From: JANQEU01 sp965228045
Lineage (GTDB): Bacteria > Bacteroidota > Bacteroidia > Cytophagales > Cyclobacteriaceae
Reading direction: 5' to 3'
DNA length: 64,000 nucleotides
NCBI GenBank assembly: GCA_965228045.1
Contig: OZ245789.1
Span: forward strand, 2,914,001-2,978,000
Shown here: positions 27,369-35,247 of the stretch, piece by piece
Layout of the letters: each line of letters opens with the position of its first letter
How positions within the stretch are numbered: the stretch's first letter is position 1
The notes under the pieces: generated by a model
What the model was told of the DNA's origin: nothing
The model's input: the letters and a program-made list of their open reading frames with translations, nothing else
The model's database searches: none
Translations under genes and position numbers: made by a program

Positions 27369-27719
27369 TTAAGCCGCCACTACCTTCGTTTGGTCCACGA
27401 TCTCTGCCTGACTGGCATTTTCATGTACAGAATGGATGCCATGGTCCCTGGCTGAGGCGGTAGTATACATCTGGCTGTTGCCAATGATTTGCTTATTCGC
27501 AGCATGAAGCACGAAATAGTGCCTCTCGTCCTTGGACATCAGTTTTTCAAAGTTGTTTTCGTCTATACTGTTGACCCCTACGGATTCAATTCCATTTTGG
27601 CAATTTGCCTTGGTAGTGTATCCCTGGCTGGCAAGAATTACTTCCCCATTGCCGGCCTTGAGGTGAAAAAAGAAATGGTCGTCTTTACCCTTAAATATTT
27701 CAAATTTTGGTTTGCCCAT
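27369..27719 (-). CDS. YegP/DUF1508 family protein with two tandem repeats
   Basis: 116 residues, small and soluble. Two copies of the DUF1508 unit are visible: residues about 5-50 ('FEIFKGKDDHFFFHLKAGNG', then 'ILASQGYTTKANCQNGI') and about 57-103 ('SKDERHYFVLHAANKQIIG', then 'SQMYTTASARDHGIHSV'). The 'w.f.lka.ng..i..s..Y.s...a..gI.sV' pattern is diagnostic. The E. coli relative YegP is a small protein of unclear biochemical role. It is convergent with the SpoIIAA-like gene and shares its terminator. Confidence 0.9.
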   Translation of the reverse strand: MGKPKFEIFKGKDDHFFFHLKAGNGEVILASQGYTTKANCQNGIESVGVNSIDENNFEKLMSKDERHYFVLHAANKQIIGNSQMYTTASARDHGIHSVHENASQAEIVDQTKVVAA

Positions 27720-28042
27720 GAGCGATTAAATTTTTGGTGGTTTAAAAATTGGATCAATAAGTTAAGTAATGAATTGACCACATCAGATTTTTTTGTATGA
27801 AGGAATTGTGAAGTGGAGGTGAAGTGTGAATATTGCCGCGCGAAATGACAGGAATTTAATTCTTATAACGGACGCTAAAGTGGAGTAAGTATTTAACGCA
27901 AAGGCGCAAAGAAGAATAGTTGTTTCACGCAAAGACGCAACAGCGCAAAGAAGAGGTAGACACTTTGTACAAGGGAGCTGCATTGCAATACACATTTCGA
28001 AAGCAGAAAACGGAAGTTAGCACAACCGCTATCAATACAATT
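27720..28042. other. Intergenic region with ACGCAAAGGCGCAAAG repeat
   Basis: No convincing gene. Bases 27896-27955 contain three pieces of a short repeat (acgcaaaggcgcaaagaag, acgcaaagacgcaa, agcgcaaagaag), a motif scattered between genes in many Bacteroidota. A 70-codon reverse frame across it (27783-27995) is cysteine-rich, has no domain and follows the repeat, so it is not called. The first 80 bases should hold the promoter of the YegP-like gene. Confidence 0.55.
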
Positions 28043-29592
28043 TCATTGGTCGGTTAAGGATTCCAGGAAATCAATTTGGACCTTAAATTCCTCCTCTTTT
28101 ATTTTTGGTGTCTCTCCCAGTTCCATGATGTTCACCTTTTTCGGATCGTAAGTCTCCCATTCCGGTAAGTTGACCCCATTTGGATCTCCGGTTTTTATGA
28201 AATTGATCCAGTAGGATGACATATATTCCTGTACTGCATAATCCCGATCCTTCCAGGGACGATCCCACATGTGAAGTGTTTTAAGGGCAAACGGTACTTC
28301 GGAAGTGTGAAAAGCACCGTAATTCGGAAAATCCGGTTTATCCGTTGGCACAAATGAAAAGTGATACAGGTAGGCAGGACTGTCATTCCATTTGGCCCAC
28401 AGATGATCCGATATGCCCGCAAACTGCAGGAATCCGTGAATGGTTTGGGAGGTTTTGGCAGATTCCGCATCCGCGCCCGGAAAGGCTTTTAGAAACTCAT
28501 CTTTGTTCTCTCCGTAAGTGTCTTCCGCATATTTCTGATATTCTTCTACTGATCTGTTGGCACCACCAAGAAGATCACCATCACGGGTTACCCAACCGGC
28601 CATTAGGTTAACATCATTATGCTTTCCCTTTTTAAACATTTCTGACATGCTTTCGGGAATGACATAACCATCGGCAATAGGTCGGAAAGCCCCGTAGCCC
28701 AGTGTGCCTCCCAGGGCAAAAAGGCTGTCCGCACTTAAATTTCTCAATTGATGAATATCGGCTTCCGTTTTTTCAGATAATTGGATGCCTATCTTCTCCG
28801 CTTCAATTAGTGGGTTTGTAGGGCGATGTAGCGTGGCACCACTTTGGGCAATAGCCCCTCTCAATAAACCTTTGGACAGCGGTGATGCCACCACACACTG
28901 AACACTCATACTACCTGCTGATTGACCTCCTATGGTAACTTTGGAAGGATCCCACCAAAAGCCTCAATGTTTTCATTTACCCATTTCAGTGCTGCAATCT
29001 GATCCATGATCCCGTAGTTTCCGGAACTGCCATTCGGAGATTCTTCAGTGAGCTCAGGGTGAGCCATAAATCCAAAAATACCCAGACGGTAGTTGATTGA
29101 CACAAATACTATTCCATCCTTCGCATACTGCTCTCCATCATAAATAGGACAATGACCGGAACCAGATACAAAGCCTCCTCCATGAATCCAGACGAAAACC
29201 GGTTTCAAATCATCCGTCTTTTGCGGAGCCCACACGTTCAGGTAAAGACAGTCCTCGCTTAGTGGTTCTGCCGGAGTGATGAATTCCTGGGACCACATCA
29301 TAAAGGGTTGAGGGTTATTCTGAATGCCACTTGGAGGAAATTCATCACAAGCTTTTACACCATTCCATGGTTCTACCGGCTGCGGTGCTTTCCATCGAAG
29401 CTCACCCACTGGAGGTGCTGCAAACGGGATTCCTTTAAAGATCTGGACATCATTCGATTCGTTGTACGACCCACTTATTTTTCCTGACGAAAGCTCCGCG
29501 ACAGGGTTTTGGGCGAAAAGTTGTGTACCGATGAGCAGGAAAAGGATCGGAATTAGCCTTCTGTTAATCATAATTCGAGGATATTGTCTCAA
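28043..29592 (-). pseudogene. Carboxylesterase type B, interrupted by one frameshift
   Basis: The N-terminal part (29592 to about 28952) has a signal peptide ending FAQ and the esterase signatures 'IFKGIPFAAPPVGELRW', 'EDCLYLNVWAP', 'VWIHGGGFVSGSG' (oxyanion hole) and 'VSINYRLGIFGF'. The frame is lost at 28951-28953, where GGTGGGATCC needs one more G to read G-G-D-P-S. In the other frame the protein continues 'KVTIGGQSAGSMSVQCVVAS', with nucleophile Ser at codon 28921-28919, and runs to a stop at 28043. The last part includes 'NYGAFHTSEVPFAL', the region of the catalytic His. The restored protein would be about 516 residues, normal for secreted type B esterases. Either it is a 1-base sequence error in a short G run or a recent pseudogene. 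No partner genes. Confidence 0.85.
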
Positions 29593-29649
29593 TTTATCAC
29601 AATAATGGTAAAAGTAGAAAAGAATGGGAGTTCAACGGTATTCTGTGGG

Positions 29650-30260
29650 AAATACATCATTTGGTTCCCGCTGATAGCGCTGATACAAGCAGAGGTAAGC
29701 ATTGTCATCTCTGCACTACATATTCTGCGGCTATTTGCGGGAAACACATTTTAGCTCCCACCGATAGCGCTGAAATACGCAGATGAGGTCCAAAAAGAAT
29801 TTGAACGTGGGCATCCGCGAAACCTACAGGAAACAAACTTTAATTCCCGCTGATTGCGCAGATAAAAGCCCTAAAGAATTTTTCTGTAGGGACCCATGAA
29901 TTTACCGGAAATAAGTTTTAGTTCCCGCTGATTTCGCATAAATATGCTGGGAGAAGGATCGTCATCTCGGCTTAAAATAATCTGCGACATTAGCGAGATT
30001 TGTGGGAAACACATTTTAACTCCCGCCAATAGCGCTGAAATACGCAGATGAGGTCCAAAAAGAATTGCTCTGGGGGAATCTACGGAATCTGTGGGAAACA
30101 TATTAATCCCCGCGGATAACGCTGATGTACGCAGATGAGGTCCCAAAAGAATTTGACCGTGAGCATCCGCGAAACCTACAGGAAACAAGCATTAGCTCCC
30201 GCTGATTGCGCAGATACACGCAGAGGGAAGGATCTGTCATCTCTATATTATAGTCTGCGG
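29650..30260. repeat. Tandem array of seven ~88-bp units between genes
   Basis: The landmark TCCCGCTGAT(T/A)GCGC(T/A)GAT and its variants start at 29665, 29755, 29844, 29922, 30020, 30107 and 30196, giving spacings of 90, 89, 78, 98, 87 and 89. Units also share ACGCAGATGAGGTCC, CATCCGCGAAACCTACAGG and GGGAAACA(A/C). A higher order is visible: units 1-2 resemble 4-5, and units 2-3 closely resemble 6-7. The array fills most of the 751-base gap 29593-30343. No open frame with a domain was found. A related unit is known as a dispersed intergenic repeat in Bacteroidota (recollection, not searched). Confidence 0.85.
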
Positions 30261-30343
30261 TATTAGCGAAATCTGGAGAAGAATAATTTTATAGTGTTGA
30301 CTTCCAATCCTGAAATCGCCGGAAGTTTCGTAATTTCAATGGT

Positions 30344-31264
30344 ATGAAGAAAGTATTAAGAGCGATCTTGATTTCAATAGTCAGCCTATTGGTCATCGCC
30401 ATAATAACATCATTATTGATCGGAATTCCCGAACCAAGGAATCCAAACATCTATTCTCTTCGAGTCCAGGTCAATCAGCCCTATCATCTCATTCCGGCCT
30501 CTGGCAACGATACCTTGTTTTTGAGAGAATGGAAACCAGACTCAATTGCTTCGAAGAAAGCAGTTCTGATTTTTCATGGTGTCACGGCGCACAGTGGGGC
30601 CTATGACATGATTGGAAACAATCTGAGCAATGCCGGATATGTTGTTTTTGGCCTTGACTACCGTGGCCATGGACTTTCTACAGGAATCAGAGGAGATTAT
30701 GAAAGCAGAGCACTCTGGGTAGATGACCTTAAAGCCGGTGTCGCAAAAGTTAGAAGTCTTGGATATGACGTGGTGGTACTAGGTCACAGTCTTGGTGTAG
30801 CTGCTGCCATGTATCTGGCCAAAAATTCTGATGTGGATTTGGAGGGACTTGTATTACTATCTGGAGCATTGGAGGGTCGACCCAATGTCCGAAAAGGTCC
30901 GGGGATATTGAAAATCGTTCAAATTCTCGTGAATTCGGTAGTGATTCCGTCCAGGCCAATAATTGAGTATTTCAGGGAGGGTATGACTGGCGCAAATGAT
31001 CCTCTTTTTAATTTCACCTATACACTTCGCTTCTCACAGATGTTGGATAAGGAAGCACTGACATTCAGGGAAGGCATGGATTACCCTATCCTGGTGGGTG
31101 TGGGTGATCAGGATGAGTTGTTTACCGTAGAATCAGTCCGAGAGCTTTATGACATGGTACCGGGAGACGACAAATCTTTCCTGGTTATGGAAGGTGCTAC
31201 GCACGCAAAATTTCCTGATTCTGCCTGGGATGGAGTGATAGCCTGGTTAAAGGAAAGGCCATAG
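30344..31264 (+). CDS. Alpha/beta hydrolase, monoacylglycerol-lipase type, membrane-anchored
   Basis: 306 residues. An N-terminal hydrophobic helix (about 7-28) anchors the protein in the inner membrane or acts as an uncleaved signal. The hydrolase domain begins about residue 55. 'LIFHGVTAHSGAYD' forms the oxyanion region, 'GLDYRGHGLSTG' is typical of the Hydrolase_4/monoglyceride lipase family, and the nucleophile elbow GHSLG places catalytic Ser at residue 149. The likely Asp is in 'VGDQDELF' and the His in 'EGATHAKF'. Members release fatty acid from monoacylglycerols or lysophospholipids; the substrate here is unknown. A terminator follows within a few bases of the stop. Confidence 0.88.
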   Translation: MKKVLRAILISIVSLLVIAIITSLLIGIPEPRNPNIYSLRVQVNQPYHLIPASGNDTLFLREWKPDSIASKKAVLIFHGVTAHSGAYDMIGNNLSNAGYVVFGLDYRGHGLSTGIRGDYESRALWVDDLKAGVAKVRSLGYDVVVLGHSLGVAAAMYLAKNSDVDLEGLVLLSGALEGRPNVRKGPGILKIVQILVNSVVIPSRPIIEYFREGMTGANDPLFNFTYTLRFSQMLDKEALTFREGMDYPILVGVGDQDELFTVESVRELYDMVPGDDKSFLVMEGATHAKFPDSAWDGVIAWLKERP

Positions 31265-31290
31265 AAAAGGGAAGCTTCTGCCTCCCTTTT
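31265..31290. terminator. Hairpin terminator between convergent genes
   Basis: AAAAGGGA (31265-31272) pairs with TCCCTTTT (31283-31290). The A-rich and T-rich arms let it serve the hydrolase gene on + and the SRPBCC gene on -, whose stop codon is 6 bases away. Confidence 0.75.
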
Positions 31291-31295
31291 GCTTC

Positions 31296-32216
31296 TTACT
31301 TCACCGCAAATACAACCTCTGTCTCCAGCTCGTTTGGCTTGGTCTCTGCAGGATCATTCAGATACATCTCAAAAGGATGTAATTTCTTATTGTACTTGAA
31401 GACTTTACTTCGCTGGAACATGTTCATGGTGGACCACGCATTCCCCAGGTGGTGATAAGGCCCTGTATGCTTCGTCTTGTAAACTTTCGTTGAAGGGATC
31501 TCACCCGTGACCATTTTCGAAGGAACATCCTCCGGTATTTCACTCACAGGGACGGCAGCAGTGTATTCAACGCGTTGTTTCACCACATCCCATTTGTGAT
31601 AGATCGAAAGCGCAACACCTTTCAGTATATTTTTAGGAGCGGCATAGTGGTAGATTTCCTCCAGGTCCTTTTCCATACTAGTGGATATATCATCCATACT
31701 GCTGTTGGTGCGGATGCCAATGTATTTGAAGCCATCCAGCCGACTTTCCCCCTCAAACGCGAGCTTGGAATGTACTTCACCATCCTCAACATAATCTTTT
31801 AGCATAGCCAGACCACGATCATAGTCCATTCCAAGGTACCCGATCATGGCATCTTTCATCCAGAACATAAACCAAGGCAAACTACTGTCCAAGGTCCAGG
31901 TTGCCTCTGTACCTCCGTCCTTTTCCTTCAATAAAAAAGAAACTTTAGCGTGTGATTTATAGGGTGTGAGGAATGTAAGATCGTAGTACGCCGCATCGGG
32001 ACCTTCCTCCTTAATGACTTTCATCTCTCCGCTTCCGGTCACTTTTCCTTTCCATTTATATTCCTTACCGTTTTCGGTCACGGTAACTTCGGCATCTGGC
32101 TCGGCGATCAGCCAGGGTGACCATTTTGTCCAGGAGTCAAACTTGCTTACAACATCATAAACTTTTTCTTTTGGAGCATTGATCAAAACAGATTTACTAA
32201 CGGAGAACTGTGGCAT
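31296..32216 (-). CDS. SRPBCC (polyketide cyclase-like) plus GyrI-like domain protein
   Basis: 306 residues, cytoplasmic. Residues 1 to about 145 are an SRPBCC/START-like ligand pocket ('SVLINAPKEKVYDVVSKFDS', 'WTKWSPWL'). Residues about 160-306 fit the GyrI-like/effector-binding fold ('YIGIRTNSSMDDISTSMEKD', then 'VYKTKHTGPYHHLGNAWSTM' and 'PFEMYLNDPAETKPNELETE'). The last segment, with a Tyr and an acidic pair, is the classic multidrug-binding end of that fold. This two-domain architecture recurs in Bacteroidota and probably binds small hydrophobic molecules; no enzymatic activity is assigned. No DNA-binding domain is present, so it is not a complete transcription factor. Confidence 0.88.
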   Translation of the reverse strand: MPQFSVSKSVLINAPKEKVYDVVSKFDSWTKWSPWLIAEPDAEVTVTENGKEYKWKGKVTGSGEMKVIKEEGPDAAYYDLTFLTPYKSHAKVSFLLKEKDGGTEATWTLDSSLPWFMFWMKDAMIGYLGMDYDRGLAMLKDYVEDGEVHSKLAFEGESRLDGFKYIGIRTNSSMDDISTSMEKDLEEIYHYAAPKNILKGVALSIYHKWDVVKQRVEYTAAVPVSEIPEDVPSKMVTGEIPSTKVYKTKHTGPYHHLGNAWSTMNMFQRSKVFKYNKKLHPFEMYLNDPAETKPNELETEVVFAVK

Positions 32217-32342
32217 TTGTACTTGATTTTTGGTGAAACAATTGGGTGAGTTCTGTCAAACTAAAATAACCAAAAGCCATGACGTAAATATCTCTTCGGA
32301 CTAATATTTCATTCAAACGACAATCAATTCATTTGGATCGCG

Positions 32343-33749
32343 CTATTTAGGGCCTGGAATGAACCATTTGTTTAAAACCAGATCGACTCCTCCTTCCAGT
32401 TCTTCCAATGTCACCCTGTCTATAATGTAAATTCCTCTTTTTGCCATCTCGGGGAACGAATCCTGTCCATTTTGAAAATTTCCTCTTGTGCGATGGATAT
32501 TAAACTGATCGGAAAGTTCTTGCTGAAACAATTCTTCCAATGCCTCAGCACCCATCATAAATCCCAGCATACCACCCCAGGTGGCAGTGGGATTATCAGA
32601 ATCCCATCCACACAATGTTCCGATTTTGACAGTCTCTTTAAAATCACCCTGACCGTAAAAAAGGCTAACCAGCCCTGCTCCGAAATTGATGCCAGCAGCA
32701 AAACAACCTTTGCAAGCTGGCTCCTTTTCAGGCCAATAATAGCCATCCTTCATTTCCACCTGGTATCGTTGATAAAGAGAATCCCGGGCAGCCTCCCAGG
32801 GAATGTCAGATTCAAACTTAGCTTTCACAAAATCATAAATAGCAGCGGCGTATGAAGTATCGGGTAAAACCTGTCGTGCCTCTTCTGCCATCCACATGAT
32901 CTGTTGGTCTATAGGCAGAGAAGTATCCACTACAGCGGAGAGCGAGTAGAGATAAACATGAAACTCTGAGATCCAGGCAGCATTATCCCTTGCGGTGGTT
33001 CTTATGGGAAGATATGCCATCTCCAGGGCCTTTTCAGGGTTGCCAGGTGCGAATAGACCGAAAATCTCAGTGGTAAGTTGCGCGTCGATCATTTCATAAT
33101 GAGGGTTTTGTCCCGGATCGCTGGTATTAGGCGGAACTACACCTTCCACCATGAGGTCATGTGCCGCCTGATTGGATACCCATAAATAGTTTTCCGGATC
33201 ACCATTGTCATTCACAAAGGGTGTATTCTGATCGGAATAAACATGATTTAACCAACCCTGCCTGATCTGCGTACCGGTCAGAATACTGGTATTAAATGTG
33301 TCCAGCATATGCTGATAGATGTACTCAATATCCGTGTCATCATCAGCGCCCCAAACACCGGCCTCACCGACAAGCACAAAGTCAATTAACTGGTCAGGTG
33401 CCTCTTCCTCCCATATGGCCGGTCCATCAGGCCCTCCCCAGTCTTCGCGTGTGTAGAACCCTGCCCCTCTTCCATCTACACCATCCCCTCCGATTTTGTC
33501 CATTTCCGTGATTAATCCGGTCCAGTTTGCGATGCACTGACCCAACCAAAACCCGTGAAGTTTATCTTCATAAACCGATCGATCAAGGATCATTTCATTT
33601 CCAGTTGGTTTGTAGTCAGGGTATTCCAGATCCGGATCAGCAAGGATGTTTTGAACTGGCTTTTCTTGCTTACAACTGAAAATCAGAATAAGCATAAAAC
33701 AAGCGCATAGAAGAATGGAATTTCGTATCATAGTATTGGCATCCGTCAT
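32343..33749 (-). CDS. Exported ADP-ribosylglycohydrolase-family lipoprotein
   Basis: 468 residues. A lipoprotein signal is present; the start at codon 7 (33731) gives the cleaner one, MIRNSILLCACFMLILIFSC. The ADP-ribosylglycohydrolase signatures are visible: 'DKLHGFWLGQCIANWTG' at the start of the domain, the acidic 'GADDDTDIEYIYQHML' that ligates one magnesium, and 'CGWDSDNPTATWGGMLG', equivalent to GGDtDs.a...Gal. Classical members remove ADP-ribose from proteins, but exported Bacteroidota relatives lie near glycan enzymes and their substrate is unknown. Divergent from the SMP-30 gene, with only 41-60 bases between starts, so promoters overlap and the two may be controlled together. Confidence 0.87.
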   Translation of the reverse strand: MTDANTMIRNSILLCACFMLILIFSCKQEKPVQNILADPDLEYPDYKPTGNEMILDRSVYEDKLHGFWLGQCIANWTGLITEMDKIGGDGVDGRGAGFYTREDWGGPDGPAIWEEEAPDQLIDFVLVGEAGVWGADDDTDIEYIYQHMLDTFNTSILTGTQIRQGWLNHVYSDQNTPFVNDNGDPENYLWVSNQAAHDLMVEGVVPPNTSDPGQNPHYEMIDAQLTTEIFGLFAPGNPEKALEMAYLPIRTTARDNAAWISEFHVYLYSLSAVVDTSLPIDQQIMWMAEEARQVLPDTSYAAAIYDFVKAKFESDIPWEAARDSLYQRYQVEMKDGYYWPEKEPACKGCFAAGINFGAGLVSLFYGQGDFKETVKIGTLCGWDSDNPTATWGGMLGFMMGAEALEELFQQELSDQFNIHRTRGNFQNGQDSFPEMAKRGIYIIDRVTLEELEGGVDLVLNKWFIPGPK

Positions 33750-33790
33750 TTGTACAAATTAATTATATTCATAAAAATATCCCGGACATC

Positions 33791-34669
33791 ATGCGATTAC
33801 TTACCTGTCTCCTGCTATTGACCACTTCTACAATTTTTGCGCAAAGCACGTCCCCCATTGCCTCGAGTGCTGAGTTGGTCAAAATCTCCGATGAGTTTAG
33901 CTTCACAGAAGGCCCGGTTTCGGATAAAAAAGGAAATGTCTACTTCACGGACCAGCCTAACAATCGCATACACAAATGGACGCCAGGCAAGGGTATCTCG
34001 ACGTGGATGGAAGATGCCGGAAGGGCTAATGGGTTAACCTTTGACGACAAAGGCAACCTGATTGTCTGCGCAGATGAAAAGAACGAATTATGGAGCATCT
34101 CCCCAAAGAAAAAGGTAACGGTCTTACTCACTGACCTTGACGGAAAGAAGTTTAACGGACCAAATGACGTCTGGGTCCTGCCCAATGGTGGAATCCTCTT
34201 CACCGACCCATTTTATAAAAGAGAATACTGGGACAGAACGGAAAAAGAAATAGAAGAAGAAAATCTTTATTATATCAACCCCGTCGGCGAGCTTTCAATG
34301 GTAGATAACAACTTTGTCCAACCTAATGGTATTGTGGGTACGCCTGATGGTAAGAAACTTTACGTAGCAGACATCGGTGATCGAAAAACCTATGTTTATG
34401 ACGTGGATACTAATGGAAATCTTTCCAATAAGAGGCTATTTACAGAAATGGGCTCGGATGGTATGACATTAGATGAAAAAGGCAATGTGTATCTCACAGG
34501 TCCAGGCGTCGTGATCTTCAATCCGGAGGGCGAGGAAATAGAACGCATTGAAACCGGTGAAAGATGGACGGCCAATGTCTGCTTTGGAGGCAAAGAATTT
34601 AAGACTTTGTTCATCACGGCCATGGGATCCGTTTATACCATGGAAATGGATGTTAAGGGAGCCCGATAG
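33791..34669 (+). CDS. SMP-30/gluconolactonase-family secreted protein
   Basis: 292 residues with a signal peptide ending FAQ at about residue 18. Beta-propeller landmarks: 'FSFTEGPVSDKKGNVYFTDQ' (metal-binding Glu), 'GRANGLTFDDKGNLIVCAD', 'KFNGPNDVWVLPNGGILFTD' (metal-binding Asn) and 'QPNGIVGTPDGKKLYVADIG' with the likely catalytic Asp in 'SDGMTLDEKGN'. The family hydrolyses sugar lactones with a divalent metal. Export and the neighbouring sugar dehydrogenases suggest it acts on aldonolactones formed in the periplasm (inference). Its stop codon is directly followed by the ATG of the exonuclease gene. Confidence 0.92.
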   Translation: MRLLTCLLLLTTSTIFAQSTSPIASSAELVKISDEFSFTEGPVSDKKGNVYFTDQPNNRIHKWTPGKGISTWMEDAGRANGLTFDDKGNLIVCADEKNELWSISPKKKVTVLLTDLDGKKFNGPNDVWVLPNGGILFTDPFYKREYWDRTEKEIEEENLYYINPVGELSMVDNNFVQPNGIVGTPDGKKLYVADIGDRKTYVYDVDTNGNLSNKRLFTEMGSDGMTLDEKGNVYLTGPGVVIFNPEGEEIERIETGERWTANVCFGGKEFKTLFITAMGSVYTMEMDVKGAR

Positions 34670-35185
34670 ATGTCGTACATTCCTGATCATAGTTTTACGG
34701 CATTTGACGTGGAAACCGCTACTGGTGACCCTCGGAGTATTTGTCAGATTGGGATCATCCGGGGTGAGAATGGCATTATCGTGAGTCAGATTGAAAGACT
34801 GGTACAGCCACCGAACAATTTCTACAATGCCCGCAATATTGAAATTCATGGGATCATGCCATCTGAAACGGTGGACTCTGTAGGTTTTGATGTCGTCTGG
34901 AAAGACATAGAACACCTATTTCAGGACCAGGTTGTGGTAGCCCATAATGTGGGGTTCGATGTCAACTGCCTTAGGAGCACACTTGCTCACTATGGTATCG
35001 AACAGCCCCACTTCGAGGAACGATGCACTCGCAGAATCTATGGACGAGGATTGAAGTATTTGAGTAAGAAATACAAGATCCCCTTAAACCATCACAATGC
35101 CCTTAGTGATGCTCATTGTTGTGCACAGCTATATCTTAAATACCAGGCCAGAATGAGCTTACCCAAGACGGGTTCGTTGTTCTAG
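34670..35185 (+). CDS. DnaQ-like 3'-5' exonuclease domain protein
   Basis: 171 residues, cytoplasmic, a single DEDDh exonuclease domain. ExoI motif 'FTAFDVETATGD' (Asp and Glu), ExoII 'VVAHNVGFDVNCL' (Asp) and ExoIII 'HNALSDAHCCAQLYL' (His...Asp with the 4-residue spacing) are all present, so it should be active. It is similar to the epsilon proofreading subunit and to RNase T-like nucleases, but too short to be a polymerase chain by itself. The start abuts the SMP-30 stop codon exactly (no spacer), so the two are probably co-transcribed although their roles are unrelated. Confidence 0.92.
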   Translation: MSYIPDHSFTAFDVETATGDPRSICQIGIIRGENGIIVSQIERLVQPPNNFYNARNIEIHGIMPSETVDSVGFDVVWKDIEHLFQDQVVVAHNVGFDVNCLRSTLAHYGIEQPHFEERCTRRIYGRGLKYLSKKYKIPLNHHNALSDAHCCAQLYLKYQARMSLPKTGSLF

Positions 35186-35247
35186 AATGATCTCGCGGAA
35201 TAGTGCAAAACCAAACTATTCCTGTTTTTTCGTAGTTTTATTAGTCT

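Noticed and set aside
27783..27995. A 70-codon reverse frame rich in Cys and Leu.
   Set aside because: It spans the dispersed ACGCAAAG repeat, has no recognisable domain and no ribosome-binding context.
28945..28960. Phase-variable homopolymer switch in the esterase gene.
   Set aside because: The run is only three or four G's, too short for frequent slippage; a sequence error or simple mutation is more likely.
29871..30188. A 105-codon reverse frame with repeated FGPHLR-like peptides.
   Set aside because: It lies wholly within the ~88-bp repeat array and only reflects its period; no start context or domain.
29650..30260. CRISPR array.
   Set aside because: Units are contiguous and ~88 bp with drift, not short identical repeats with unique spacers; no cas genes nearby.
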